Below are positions 49,090 through 62,424 of a DNA stretch of 64,000 bases, piece after piece (positions within the stretch are counted from its first letter, which is position 1; each line of letters opens with the position of its first letter). The DNA comes from Mya arenaria (taxonomy: Eukaryota; Mollusca; Bivalvia; Myida; Myidae). The translations under genes and the position numbers were made by a program. The DNA is taken from positions 20,453,639-20,517,638 of the forward strand of contig NC_069135.1 in NCBI RefSeq assembly GCF_026914265.1, in the 5' to 3' direction. The notes under the pieces were generated by a model. It saw only the letters and a list, made by a program, of their open reading frames with translations. It was not told where the DNA came from and ran no database searches.

Positions 49090-50335
49090 TTTCAGTTATG
49101 AGAAACATATTTGCGTAACAGCGTAATTAAACTACTGTTGATAAATGCAGATTGTCAGTGGTCATGGCGGAAAGCAACGGGCAATTGATAAGTCCCGCCT
49201 AATCAAGACGTTGATTGGTTGGTCGAGTATCGACCGGCTAGTTAGACTGACAGGCCGCGTCATGTTAATTGCGACACGTGATATAAAATCATATGACATT
49301 TTCTTACTAAAAATACAACTTTCTCACAATATTTCTTTGTGAACAAATGTTTTGTGCTTTGAAGTGTTATTTGTAACACATATGCAGACTCCGGATGCAG
49401 AAAGCGTATACATGGAATCCTGGCCTTACATTCAAATAAAATTAAGAAAAGGCAAGTCGATGAAGCTTGTGCAAAGATGGCAGTTTCATGTACTCTATTG
49501 TATATCGTTCTTATTGTAATACATTTTAATGCAGAAATAAAATGATCATTAAAAAAGTTGTTTTATTTCTTTAATTACAATTGACATTAAAGAAGATAAA
49601 AGCAATTTCAACATCCTGTTTCACACATCATTGTAAGATAAATAAAACATGGCACACGCTTGTTTCAATGTTATGGCATAACAATTTCTTATTTGATAGA
49701 ATAAGGAAAAAAACAACAACAATATTTCAAGCAGTTAAACAATTTAAATACAAAGAAATCCATTAGTCTTTATGTCAGGAAATTCCAGTATATATTTATA
49801 CAAACTTGAAATTCATTAGATATTTGGTTAACTTGGAAACAGAACGTCAGATAACACTATGACCTACTGGTAGCGAGATTGCAGCAAACGCGCTCTGCGT
49901 TGACACGTTTTCTACTCATTGTACTTGAATACCATTGAATTATCAATTCTCCTGATGCTATTATAGTGCCAAACTTGGTAACTTCAGTTTCCGTATGGCC
50001 AACGTTATGAGCTCCTTATGCCATTTACTGCAGTTTCAACTGAAGTGCCATTCTTTAAAAATCAAACAATGCGACTAGAGTTTCTTTAGAACATATATGT
50101 ATACAGTTTAATGGATATTTCACGTCCTCACTTTTTGTTGTCAACTTAAAACACTAATGGAAGGTATTTTTTTTGCAATTTGAGTACGTGTAAATTGTCA
50201 TGGCTCTATGGTCAATCAAGTCCATAGGTGCTAATTATTTAACTGTTTCACATAGTCAACAGTTAATGACCTAATTGCACGCAGACATACACCCATGTAA
50301 TGTGAAGAAAAAATACACCGTACAATCCTTGTCCT
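49090..50335. other. Intergenic DNA, no gene seen
   Basis: AT-rich with short open frames lacking recognisable motifs or splice support. Confidence 0.45.
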
Positions 50336-50339
50336 TATT

Positions 50340-51195
50340 AAACCGTTTGTCTGTTATGACCAAAGGAGGAGGATGTACGCGCTCTGCACATAGCATAGTG
50401 ACATCAAATAGCTGGAAGACTCGACTAATTTTGCTATTCTCGTTGCCCATTTCTATCTATTTGCATCTAGGAATCAAAGCAGACGACAAACACATACCCA
50501 AATATTGAGACAAAAACACCGCATTCCATTTTATCTGGATTGTTTAGCAGTGATAATATGAATCCATCTTTGCCTAGTGTGAGGATCTGCCATTTAGTTT
50601 CATTAAAAATGAATATTCTTCTGCCATCAGGGTTACAGCACATTTAAAAACAGTACTGTAGGGATATTTTACTATCTCATTACTTATAGAATTCAGTGAT
50701 TCATTAAGCTTCTTGAGGCACGCGCAAGACATGCTGTACTGACAGAGAACCGTTTCAGAAGTAGCGTATAGCTTGTCGCCGTAGAAGGCGACACAGTCGC
50801 AACTATACGGGTGTTCGAACTTTATTGTTTTGGTATGTCTAAGAGTGCAATCAGTTTTTCGATGAAATGTGGACTGCAGCAAGAATAAAATTACTTAGAT
50901 GCAATGACCCCAACATTTTCCTCGATCTTGCAAACGTCTACATGAAAGTTTGGCTTTGCAACGCTTAGGACGATCAACCCGTTAAGTTTGTCACAAACAC
51001 CACATTTGCTTTAGTCTCGGTAAAATTCATCGATGAAAGTGGACTTCTACGACTGTACTGTAAAACATGATTTATAGATGAAGGCACGATAGTTCCTACC
51101 CTTGAACTTGAAGACAAGTTCATATTCTTTGATTTTTATAGTTTCATTACACATGGTTTTCGCCTTTTACGACAAGCTCTTACATTTTATGATTC
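50340..51195 (-). pseudogene. Decayed TRIM-like C-terminal copy
   Basis: The minus strand matches the intact paralogue at 54347-55528 in order, but with stops and frameshifts. Pieces are KCKSLS...KEYELVF (about 51110-51190), then the longest open part at 50574-50882 with YATSETVLCQYS (paralogue YVTSEAALFQYT), FKCAV (VIKCAL), and, in other frames, FGYVFVVC (SFGYVFVAC) and QIDRNGQ (QIERNGR) near 50440-50500. The missing middle corresponds to the first propeller blades. No intact start or B-box exon is attached. It reads as a dead tandem or retro-duplicated copy. Confidence 0.75.
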
Positions 51196-51199
51196 AATT

Positions 51200-52225
51200 G
51201 TACGACATATTGAAATTCGCAAACAATAACTAGATAACAAGTTACTGCTAAAAGCCAAACAAAATGCATTTATAGATAAGTGGTAACACGAATCTTATCT
51301 AGTTAACCAGTTATTATGTTACTTATTAAGTGGAATTCGCAAACCATAACTAGTTAACCTGTTAGTATTGTATAGCTAAACAAGGTAATAGGTGGCAGTT
51401 CTGTGCACTTTTAAACTTGTTTTTAGTGTAACGATATCTTACCAAAAAGGTATCGCGAATATTAACTAGATAGAAAGATAATTATCGCGAAAATTAAGTG
51501 GTTAACACGAATCAATAGGCGAACGCTATCAGGTTATTTCACGGCAGTAGTACGCCACATAAATATATATTCTTCCCCAGAGGTATTGGACAGAGTCACA
51601 CCATTGTAAGTGTTTTTAATACCATGTGAGAGTCATGGGGGAGTCATTTATAAGTAAGGTAAAATCCGAACAACAATTAAAGTATATGCGCTTGAGAAAA
51701 GCATATTGATACATATTAACTAGTACAATATAAATCATGTTTAACATACATCATGTATAGTATACACTACACGCAATAGTTTTTAGTCTGCCATTTCACA
51801 TAGTTTTAAAATATCTATTTTGTTATTTCTCTACTTTGTACTGTACTGTACGGTACAGAAAAATCATTTGAAACTTAAATTTACACGTAAGAATAATTTC
51901 AAAATGTTTTGTTCTAAACCTAAACAAGTCAATAAGTATGAGAGGGATTACATTAACAAAATAAAACACTGAAATTCGCAAAAAAAATTTTTTTTTCTTA
52001 TTTGGACTTCAGGATGTTCCATAGTTTTCGGTATAACATTTTAAAATTAATATAGAAAAAACTAGACGAAAATATTCATAAAACGATCGAATAATTCTAT
52101 GAAACATGAAAACAATGGGAACACAGACAACTTACACTCATGGGGAGCGTAACTATAGTGAAAACATATGCATTTTCAAAACTTACATACCCATTTACAA
52201 TCTTAACAAATCAAACATAAAATAA
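51200..52225. other. AT-rich intergenic DNA
   Basis: Contains repeated AACTAGNTAAC-type motifs around 51225-51530 (AATTCGCAAACNATAACTAG twice) that look like a degenerate local repeat. No gene is seen. Confidence 0.4.
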
Positions 52226-52231
52226 TAATGG

Positions 52232-52800
52232 TTGGTAAGATCAAAAGATAAAGATTATAACAAAATACTTGATAATGGTGGACATAAAATAACAAATAGT
52301 GAAAATTTACTTGAATCATTAAAAGGTGTTTGGTTGAAAAGATATTTAGACGACAGAAACAAACGTGAATGGTTACTTTTTTCCTTAAGAAGATGATATT
52401 TATGTGATGCCTTACAGAAATTAAATAATTTTAATTGTGAAATAGATAAATGACTAATAAATTGAATTGAGAATTAGAATGAAGAAAATTTCATTTTTAA
52501 ACGGCGTCCTTAAAGTTTTTTTTATTAAACAAATGTATGATATAAATTATAAGTTACATGAAGGAGTAGTTCAATGGAACTGTAAAATATTTGTAGCAGA
52601 AACCATTTTTTATTTTATAACGAATTGTTTGAGATGGGCTTTAAAAATCTAAAACACATTTTTCACAAACCATTTTTGTGACTTTAACCAAGTGAGTTAT
52701 CTTTACAATATAAAATGGTAATGATTTCATAACATATCAAAGTCTTATTCGCTTGGTGCCACAACAAACAAAGATGAAATTAATCAAAGACGGCGTCACT
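52232..52800 (+). pseudogene. Non-LTR retrotransposon (LINE) ORF2 relic
   Basis: One plus frame reads GHKITNSENLLESLKGVWLK then RYLD (about 52280-52350). This resembles the post-reverse-transcriptase segment of LINE ORF2 proteins (GGLKITN...SLK..W.KR.L). Further downstream codons continue the pattern through stops and frameshifts. It is not functional, and the clade is not assigned. Confidence 0.5.
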
Positions 52801-52809
52801 CTTGCACAT

Positions 52810-54340
52810 TCTGTTACCCGAAATTAGGTAGAATCAATAGGGGTGGGGGGGGGGCTGTGGTTCCAAGATTCGAAGTTAGAGGGGGCGTAACTTAGAACTG
52901 TAATTTTATACTAATTCAGCTAAGTGTTATAATAAAATAGTATAGTCTGATGCTTATTATATTTCATGATTATAGTAAAAAGATCAAATAACATTTAATA
53001 ATGACAAAAATGAGACCCACAAAGAAAAAAGAGGAGTACTTGATTTCTAATACGACTTATTTAAAGACAACAACATGGGAAACCAAAACAATAAAGAGTC
53101 AAAACAACTCTTTTTTATAAAATGAAAAAATCATTTACTTGTTTTTACCCATTTCAAGATAAAAAGAGACATCACTCTGAGACTGTGTAAGTGTGTATGA
53201 ATGCGCCCGAGTAAAAGATAAAAGATAAAAAGGATAGGAACTCCAACACATCAGCATTGCTATCGTGTGTGTTTACTTCTTGTGGACAACACGATGAAGC
53301 TCAAACAGGCATAGTTATATTTCCACAATGTATTGTTTCGAGACAACTTGACCTAAGGTTAAACAAAATAATCTTTTGTTTCACCGGCACCGCACACTTT
53401 TTCGATTTCCATATATTAGTTTTATTTTTAAGACTGACTTTTTCATAGAATCACAACCGATCAAAACATCAGAGGGCCAACACCCTAGACGCCCTGCGTG
53501 CAAAGACTCCGACAATGTAGTTATGAATAATATGCATGATAAATAATTCTAAAAAATATAAGTGTGAACATTGATCGCAATTTATTGTGTGTTCATCGGA
53601 GGGATCTCTTGCAAATTTCCACAACAGCGCAGTTCATGATTTTGCTCACAAAGGAGCAATCCGATCTTTAAATCACGAAGAAAGCAAAATATTCTTAAAT
53701 AAATAGAGGATAACAATTTGTATAAATGGCAATATCAAATTCATTTATTTTGTACTAAAAACTGAGTGAAAATGACGCTTATAAATATAAGCGTTCTTAA
53801 TTCTTGTTGACGTCAAACCGTTTCAGAAAAAACGTCAATGATTTGTGTCCAAGATCTGTGCGCTTTGGTGTTTAAACAGTAGTTGGGGCCTCGGTTTCAG
53901 AACAGTGAGCCCTATCATTTTGTATTTCAAATAAAAATTATATTTCACTGCATCAAAACAATGATGTATCAATCATATATTTCTTTTAAAGTTTTATAAA
54001 CCACCAAAAAGCAGAGAATAAATGGTTTTCACTGCGGTCTCAACGCATGTTATGAACACATGACGATTTCATCCTGCTGGTTTAGCATAAATCAGCTGGA
54101 TCTTTCACGCGTTCAAATATTGTGGCCAACTTCAATAGTAAGTATTCTCTCCAATTTCAATGCGTGTACAATGTCATCATAGCTTACGAAGGATGTAGGT
54201 GTTGATCGTGTTTCCACTCAAAAAGTTGCAACCTGGGAAATGACATACCAGAACAATTCACTAAAAGTCAAGTGTTGTGTCTAAACGAAAAATACATTGA
54301 GGCATATGTTACATAAAATACGTATAGCTTGTAACAATGG
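52810..54340. other. Intergenic DNA downstream of the TRIM-like gene, no gene seen
   Basis: A short G-run lies near 52843. No recognisable coding sequence or repeat family was identified. Confidence 0.45.
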
Positions 54341-54346
54341 CAATAT

Positions 54347-57300
54347 TTATTTCAGTTTGAGCACATCTATTTGCTCCTTGGAATGTCCGTTTTTACCCAT
54401 GATCAGACTGTTTGTGTTATTTACGTGGTGCAGCGACGTCACCATGCAATCTGGCGAAATCTTGACCAACCTGGTCAGTTTCTTTCGCCCATTCCTTTCA
54501 ATTTGCAACACATAATTTGTGCAGGCGACAAACACATATCCAAATGACGACACACAAATTGCACATGGTTCGCTTATCTCTGAATCTTTTATATCTGATA
54601 AAACATTGCCGTCTCGGTCGAGTGTAAGGATCTTGTTGGCCATTTTATTAAGAATGAAGATTTTACTACCGTCATTGTTTAGAGCGCATTTAATAACGTT
54701 CTTGTCCCTTATATCTGCATTCCCAGTCTTGAACAACTGTTTGACCAATTGGCCAGTCTTGGTGTACTGAAAGAGAGCCGCTTCGGAAGTGACGTAGAGC
54801 TGATTATCATGGTGAGCGACACTGCGGCAGTAGTGATTAAACCGAAACTTTTTCGTCTGTTCAAGTTTTCCTTCAGTTACTTTGATTAAACGTAAACCCA
54901 TTTCACTTGTTATAGCAACCGCCAATTCATTTTCTCCAATGTAACAAATGGCTTCATGATATTCAGGAACTTGGAGTCGTGCTACAGCTTTAAAGTTTTC
55001 AGCTAGCAAGACAATTTCGCAGTATATGTTTATACTACAAAGAACATGAGTCCCGTTAGGCATTTCACAAGCACCAGTTGTTCTGAAATTTCTGAAGTTG
55101 TCAATTGTTTTGGACATTATTGAATGAACCGTAAAAACATGATTCGCATCGAATATTTCTCCAAAAGTGTCAATGGAGGATACGGTAGTTTCTACTTTGG
55201 ACCCTGGTTGAAAGACTAATTCATAGTCCTTGGTTGTTATCATTTCTTTGCAAACGGAATTCGCCTCTGTCGTCAAGCTCTTACATTTTGTGAATCCAAC
55301 GTACGCAAGAGATTCGCTGTTATTGCTCTTAATCTCATCTATTAAACGTTTAAGACGATCACGCATATCGTTACACTTGTCAACATCTTTTGTCAGACTT
55401 TCAACTAACGGCGCCATTACTTTGATCATTTCTGTTATCGTTCTTTTTTCAATTGTATCCAGTCGTCCATTTATCTTTACACGGAGAACCTTGATATCCA
55501 TTAGTACTTTATTCCAAGACGTTTCCATCTTCTCTTTACTCCTTTTCCTGGACTCTCTGAATTCCTCGAGCTGGTTCCTAAGTTCTTCGACCTCGTCCGG
55601 CAGTTTATTAAACTCATCAGTTTCGCGAAATCCTACTAGCTAAGACAGGGATATGTACGACTGAACAGCGGCTGAAAAAATAATAGAATTTCTGTAGAAA
55701 GATAGTTTTATGGTGTCATCGTTTTCAACATGTTCAACACTGTTGATGTCTTTGTAGTAGTTACATGCTGAATTAAGCATATAAAAGGCATATTATTGAC
55801 ATCCTGTATGAAAGAGTAGAGTAAAAAAGCGTATGGACTGGTTACAACGACAGTTCTCCGATTCATTTAAAAAAGTTCAAATTCAAAATTTACCTTACCT
55901 TGACTATAACCTTAATGATAAGACTTATACCAAATCCCAAATGGCGACTATTTGAAATATCTATAACTTATCAATAATATACTAAAACAATTGTAAAATG
56001 AACTATAAACTTCAGATATTACAATTCCGACTGAACAAAAAATCATTGTAAGAGGTAGTTGGGCAGATAGGCTCAATGAATTGCTTGGATTTTATTTAAA
56101 CCGTGGATATAACGGCAATGATTTGAAAAGTGCTTGCCTTCTAGTTTCTAAATATTAATTCCTCAAACAAATTATATTTTGAACATTGCGTCCTTACATA
56201 ACTAAACTTTCAGTCCTTTGATTTTATGAAAACATTCAGATTCAAGTTATCTTTAAAACGGTCCTGGGCTGGCTGGAAATGTCCGGCATGTGACGTCTTT
56301 TTCTTCAAATATTTTACATAGGTAATCATTTGAAGGAAAAGTTTAGCTAATACATGTCGTTTTTATTTTTAATAATGTTTTCTTTATTTGTTCCCAGTGT
56401 TAGTACAATGATGCCTTTTAGTATGAAACTCTATGATCACACAGTGTGAAACATTTTATTTTCTAAGGCAGACACTGTGTGATGTATACTTTGACTAGAT
56501 TAACCTTTTACGTCTTTACTTTATTCAGGATTGTTGGGATAAAAGTGAGGTTGTGCATGTTTAAACCTCCAGTAAATTTACATTTTACTGACCGCTCCAA
56601 GTTGGTACCTAACAATCCTTGATACACAAACCTATTTTTTATATAGTATATATGCACTGTGTTGTTTATGAAGTTTTAGGTGTTGTTCCATTTTTTTGTT
56701 TGTAATTTTTCGTTTGGTGTGCTATGTCTTTGGCGTTAACCTTGTGTCATTAAACGGGGTTTATGTTTAAACTTTTGGCTACTGAGCTTGTGTCTGTAGT
56801 TTTTCACACAAATATTGGACAAAATTCAGTCCAAGAAAAAGATTACAGCTTCTGTATATAACATTATTCAAAATAATACTTTCAAAAGTATTGTTTTTAA
56901 GATGTGTTTAATTCGTAAACAGTATTGGACTCTTTAAACGAATGACTCAATCGAAAGAAAATATATACAATGCTTTATTTAGCAATAATTTCCCATGTAA
57001 ACGAGCCTTCCAATTTAAACAAATTAAAAGAATTATACAAATGCAAATTTCCCAATTCTAGTTTATGCAACCTGTGTTCCAGTTAAATGTATGAAGAAAC
57101 AATCAATCACATTGTCTTGGGGTGCTATATCATACCAGACCTGTGGAGTGCTTTCCCAGTCCAAGAGTATTCAAACTAAACTAAATTTAAAATATATGTT
57201 ATTTGGAATAAACATTGAAAGAAACTATAGCAGTATTAACTCTAAAGTAATACTAATAAAATACTACATTTTCTGTTCAAAATACAGAGAAATAATTCCT

Positions 57301-58744
57301 TACATCAGCAATTTTATAAAGTACCTGTATATTCGAAATAATTGTGAACATGAAATTGCTATAATGAAAAATAAACTAAATGTCCGCTTAAAATAGTCTT
57401 TTCTATTATAGCTATCGGAAATGTAATACATTTTTAGGACACCAGTCTGCCTCTCAAAAATCGTTTTATAGGTCTTTTTATCATCATTATCTTTTTATGG
57501 AAAGAAATAGAAAAATAATTAGTATACATAAAATATATTAGACATTAATTAAGAATTTTTTTTCAAGTAGTATGCATGGTTTTGTATAGTTGAATAAAAA
57601 AAGACTAATAATAAATAATAAATGTTACGAAATCGAGTGTAGTTTTGAAATAGATAATAGTAAAATGTATCTGACAAAGATATGTAACATTCAATCAAGG
57701 CTAATAATTATTTACGCCAATTTCTACCCATACACTTTACGATTGTCAATATATCCGTTTTTCGATCATTTTACGATTAAGGAATCCGACCCACAGATAG
57801 GCTAGTTCTAAGATCCATTAACTTTATGATAAATGTTATTGCCTGGTGACACACATGATTTTGATATAATTTGAAAGGCATTGTCATAATAATATGTAAA
57901 GGAAATGACCGAAGTACATCATATATTTAGTTATTACAGATTGTTTATCTACTCTTTTATTTCTTACTGAAATAAGACATAAATTAATATTTTTGAAGGT
58001 CAAACAATCTTGTTTGTATATTCTTGAACGTTAACATTTCGTATTTTATTTTTGTGCAAATAAAACTCTTTCAATCAATATCAATAAGGGGTCAGCATGC
58101 ATCTAAAATCTTCATGCTTGGTTTCAACAAAGCTTATTTCAATAAAACATTTTCCTTCAAAATTCAATTATACAATTGAGCATAATGCAATGATTTGCTG
58201 CGGCAACGAAACGTAAAAAATAAACAAGTGATACACATACACAACAAAATAATCACGATATAAAGTGAAATAAACCTAAAAGCTTAGACTATATCTCGCC
58301 TCTGAGAAAACAAACACAACAACAACATTTTTGTGAGAGGAGAAGTAATAATATACAATAACAATTAGTACAATTAGTACCTAAGAAGATGGATCTGAAC
58401 TTCAAACCAACTAACCTGTGGTCATTAGAAACGCAGAGATGACAGCAAACTTTACCATGATTGTCACAGTACAACTCTAATGCCTTGTTTGGGTGCCTTT
58501 CGCATCGTTCCAAATCTGTAACTAAACTTCGAATAGGCGCCTGCAACCATTGCCTAACGTCTTTGCGTCCCAAAACTACGTGTCTTTTGCGTATCCTTTT
58601 GTGCATCTGTTCGCATTCGTTGCAATAAAACTGGGCACATTCTCCGCAAAAATAATGTGCCTCTTTGTTAAGACAAGGGGGACATGTATAATCATACTCC
58701 GAATCAGAAGTTGTCCTAATGGCAGTGCCAGCCATTGTTTCCAT
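54347..58744 (-). CDS. TRIM-like protein, two B-boxes, coiled coil and propeller-like C-terminus, apparent frameshift
   Basis: Exon 1 complement(58416..58744) encodes 109 codons plus 2 nt. B-box 1 has C21/C24/C33/C36/C41/C44/H48 (CPPCLNKEAHYFCGECAQFY) and B-box 2 starts CERHPNKALELYCDNH and ends CCHLCVSNDH. There is no RING, as in many mollusc TRIM-like genes. The donor AG/GTTAGT joins the acceptor at 55671, giving SRCSVVHIPVLAS, the expected last B-box segment. One base is then in excess between about 55640 and 55620: the open frame resumes as GFRETDEFNKLPDEVEEL, continues as a coiled coil (about 130 residues) and then beta-propeller/NHL-like repeats (YVTSEAALFQYTKTG, IFILNKMANKILTLDRDGN, GYVFVACTNYVLQIERNG) to a stop at 54347. 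Without the shift the protein would be about 550 residues. It is either a young pseudogene or a sequence error. A ubiquitin-related or scaffold role is known for relatives; none is shown here. Confidence 0.8.
55672..58415 (-). other. Intron of the TRIM-like gene
   Basis: GT...AG intron of 2.74 kb containing a LINE fragment in the opposite orientation (about 56940-57170). No additional coding exon is needed, because the B-box 2 segment continues directly at 55671. Confidence 0.6.
56940..57170 (+). pseudogene. LINE ORF2 C-terminal relic in the TRIM intron
   Basis: A plus frame gives CNLCSS, then a stop, then MYEETINHIVLGCYIIPDLW. This is the CxxC...ETxxHxxxxC zinc-binding end typical of LINE ORF2. 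Upstream, NIYNALFSNNFPCKRAFQFK fits the preceding segment. Broken by stops. It may be from the same LINE family as the 52.2-kb relic. Confidence 0.5.
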
Positions 58745-59423
58745 TTTTATTGCTTAGACATTTTATTGCTTAGACATTTGAAATGTTTGATCAAGAACAC
58801 ATTTATTAAAAGCTATATTCTCACATTTTCAATGTCAGTTTTGTCAATATCCCATGCCATATGAACAGATTATTTATTAAGCTCTTGTACAACTTGCAGA
58901 TAAGCGTGGTTAATATTTAGTTGAGAATATTATTCAAACTTTAATAGATAAACACATCACCTGACTTTTAATTCAGTTCAATAAGCACTTACAATCACAC
59001 GTAAGGAAGGTTTTTAATTTCAATCGAGGACATTTAAAGATGAACTGAAACTCCTATCCAATTTTGTTAAGGTTTTACGAAAGAATATTTGTACATTTTG
59101 TGTGTTATGGTCTTGCAATGAAACACTTTCTAAGAATGAATTTGAACTGTTTAAAGGCATCTGATACACAAATGTGTGATTTTTGAATAGCGAATGACAA
59201 ATAGTATTGTGGTACCATTTGGAAAGGCTTATTTGCAGACAAAGAAACTACAATTTTTATACCTTAAATGATACCACAAGCAAGCTTTTTTTGGCCTTGA
59301 AAGATCACAAATAACTTCATTTCACGTCCGATTTCAGTTTGCGTAAGGCTCTTATTTGTTGGTTGGCTTCCTCACTTATTAGATCCCAACGTTGACCAAA
59401 GGGACATAATACGAAAACATTGC

Positions 59424-59522
<99 letters not shown>

Positions 59523-60250
59523 GAAATTTACTACACACGTGCGTCTTATCTTTATTCAGAATAGGATGGAAAAAAAATTCAAATGAATTTCAATCTGGCC
59601 AATTACCAAACTACTGAGAAACTCTTATTCATCATTTTCAAAATGATACAATTCAAAACCAGAATTGAATATTCATGTTATTTGGTACTGTTGTTGTTGC
59701 TGCTTACAGGTTTAGCAAGCGGGATCCAAACCATCCGGAGTCGACGGAGCTGATCTCCGGTATTCGTAAATATTTGTCTACATACACAAATCGGTACGTA
59801 CAGTGGATCAATATTCAAATAATAATCGGTAATAATACATACGGAATCACGTGACTTCAACGGGGTTGTAGCACGGGTCACCAAAATCGATATAAACAAA
59901 CAAGTGACGTTCATTTCTAAAAATATGGCTTAGCCTATAAAAGACTATATTAGATTTGCTTGTAATTTAACGATGCAATCCTTGACCAAAATTTCACGGC
60001 GTATACAGCGGTACATTGTTCTACAAAATTCCGTCAAGTTTAAATTTTGTAATTTAAGAACGCGGTTGAAGTCAGGTGAGTCCTCACCCTGAATAATACA
60101 AGTAAATCAATATGTTCAGTTTGTCATCTGCAACTTAACTCACTGGTTATTTAACCGATTCATGTAAATAGGATGCTACCTCGCTATCCACGAATTTCAA
60201 ACTATTGTAGGGAAGCAGTAGTTAATTGACTTGTCAACATGTGGCATGTC
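58745..60250. other. Intergenic DNA upstream of the TRIM-like gene
   Basis: Holds an AAT microsatellite but no supported gene. The TRIM promoter should lie just above 58744. A plus-strand segment at about 59711 follows a good acceptor-like tract (TTGTTGCTGCTTACAG) but lacks a credible donor or motif. Confidence 0.4.
59422..59519. repeat. (AAT)n microsatellite
   Basis: About 32 AAT triplets with a single AAAGTAAT interruption. Minus-strand poly-Tyr frames are by-products. Confidence 0.97.
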
Positions 60251-60790
60251 AAAGATGGGTCTACTGTTGGAGGCTCATCGAGAGACCGACGAATACAATT
60301 TTATTATTTTAAATAGTTATATGAAGCATAATAATTATTTGTTTATGTTCATGACGTTATTTTTCTGTTCAAATTAATCAAAGTGAAAACAGGTTATAAT
60401 AAAGTTTTTCATGAAGTCAAAAGAAAATAAGAAGTTTCTTCCCTTAGATTTTAAATTGATAATCGGCTACTTTTTCCAAGTAAATATTTTATCATAAAAC
60501 AAAACTAAATAGCAAATACGCGTATGACTGCCTGGAATTTGAAGTAAGCATTTTTAATTAATAATTGTCTACTTTTTCAAGTAAATATGTTATCATAAAA
60601 CAAAACTAAATGACAAATACGCGTATGGCTGCCAGGAATTTGAGGTAAGCATTTTTTCCCTATTAAATTGCTTACAAACGTGCATATTTATATTGATACA
60701 TTACACATTTGTAATACAGAAAGATATGTGATTATACAACTAGAAACAAGGTATAACATGTGATAAATATATAACTCTGTTTCGTTTCAG

Positions 60791-62138
60791 GAGCGGTGGT
60801 AGCCGGTGTGGTGCGGACGAAGATGCCACACTACTGCGTGTTTGGAGAGGCCGTGAATGTCGCAAACATGATTGAGGCGCTCGGAAAACGTAATATGAAT
60901 TGCACTTTAACAAACACCCGCAAAGTCAAATACCCACGACTGACCATTTATGCCAATCGGATCACTTTTGTCATTTTTTCAGGACGTATGCCGGCGCATC
61001 GTTAAATTTATCATTATACTTTGTCGTGTAATTTGCATTATTAAGTTGCAATGGATTCCAAGTGAAGTGTATTACTGCAATAACAGTTTAGATTCTTAAG
61101 AGAAAAGTTCTTATGATTAACTGATAAATTGAAATTACTACGCAATTTACGTGCAATGTAGTAGAATGTAAAGAATGTTGACATTGTAATCCGTCTATAT
61201 GCATCCGCGGTTGTTACCGATGGGAAATGATTGAGTTGTCAGCAACAATACATCCATCGATGAATGTGGACTTTCGGGTTTCACGCGGTTATCCGAAAAT
61301 GAAAAAACCGTGCGACATGCGTGTTTCCTTCTTGATTTTAATACAAATATTTGTTAGGTCTACGCTATTTTCCCAAAAATGTTTTTGAAGTTAAGCTAAT
61401 TAGTAGCTCTAACGTAAGGTTAATTGGTATGGTAATTATTTAAATGGTTTTCTGTCTTTTGCTCTTTCTTGTTTTTATACAAACGTAAGCTTTAATCTCC
61501 CGACAAAATACTTTACGAACGGAATGAGAAACGACTTTCATAAATATACACAAGTTAAGCATTCCATTCAGAAAACATATATCTTTCTAGCTTGCATGGT
61601 TCACCTTAGCAAGTCGACGGCTGATCATTTGACAGAAGTAGGCGGCTTCGTCATTCGGGAGAGAGATGATCTCACAGAAAAGGTAACTGGGTCGCCATCT
61701 CATTGACTCATATGAGCTGGATACATTGATGGGATAAAAAAAATAGCAATCCATGTAATACATATAAGAACCCGTTTATTTGGATTTCTATCTGCCCTTT
61801 GAATTGTTTGAACACATTTATGTTTTCGTAAATGTATATTTTTAGTAATGGAACGAGTTTACTAGAATATGAGTTTCCGTTTTTTAAACTAGTTTATATA
61901 TGCGTAACTTCACACTTGCCCACACATTTATTTATTATTACAAAACGAAAAAAAGAAGTATCATCAATATGATGTTCTTAACATTTGTTTTTGACAGAAT
62001 GACCGTGACCTAATGCTGACTTTCAAGGGCAACGTGAAGACGTATTGGCTTGTGTGCAAGGAAGGGTACGCTCCGCCGGATTACAACGAATACTTCGTAG
62101 ACCCCGAAAGTCTGATTGATTCCAAGACGCCCTACTAA
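60791..62138 (+). pseudogene. Partial NIT-GC copy, exons 12-14 only
   Basis: Exons 60791..60889, 61591..61682 and 61998..62138 have the same lengths (99, 92, 141 nt), phases and splice signals as NIT-GC exons 12-14. They encode the C-terminal third of a cyclase domain, ending PDYNEYFVDPESLIDSKTPY. Differences from the full gene are few (VVRTK for VVGTK, MIEAL for MMEAL, PCMVH for PCKVH, VCKEG for ECKEG), and all frames remain open. Homology starts in intron 11 and no exon 1-11 counterparts lie upstream in the window, so no complete protein can be made from this locus alone. The intact frame and splice sites suggest either recent origin or use as an alternative 3' end for the upstream gene by long-range splicing. 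Met replaces the transition-state Arg here too. Confidence 0.85.
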
Positions 62139-62350
62139 TCGAATAGTTTACTTTTCCCAGCTTGTATACAAGTTGAAATACTGTCCTTCATAGGAACACA
62201 TTTGTAGCGAAAGGCTTAAGTCCTGCAACAATATGAATGGGTGTCTACTCCATTCAGTAATCAGTTTTGGGACGTTTAATGCTACCTATTATCTTAAACA
62301 AAATTGCTTCATCAAAAGGGCACTAGCATTTGTTCTTTGATAGGCTCGAA

Positions 62351-62418
62351 CTGTGGTCACTAGAAACACAGAGATTACAGCACAGTTGATAATGTCTTCA
62401 CTGTGAAACTGTTATGCC
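62351..62418 (-). pseudogene. B-box exon relic downstream of the partial NIT-GC copy
   Basis: On the minus strand CTGTGCTGTAATCTCTGTGT then TTCTAGTGACCACAG reads LCCNLCVSSDH in one frame, against VCCHLCVSNDH in the live TRIM exon. It stops at the same splice-donor position. It is the counterpart of 46562-46624. Confidence 0.75.
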
Positions 62419-62424
62419 TTGTTG

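Noticed and set aside
59317..59410. Minus-strand frame ending in a helical-looking stretch (LISEEANQQIRALRKLKSDVK)
   Set aside because: Possible coiled-coil fragment, but it abuts a poly-Tyr AAT repeat, has no supported splice partner, and cannot be aligned to the live TRIM coiled coil by eye.
59711..59760. Possible small plus-strand exon after a strong acceptor-like tract
   Set aside because: Donor is weak, the frame gives no recognisable motif, and it does not match NIT-GC exon 11 as would be needed to extend the duplicated copy.
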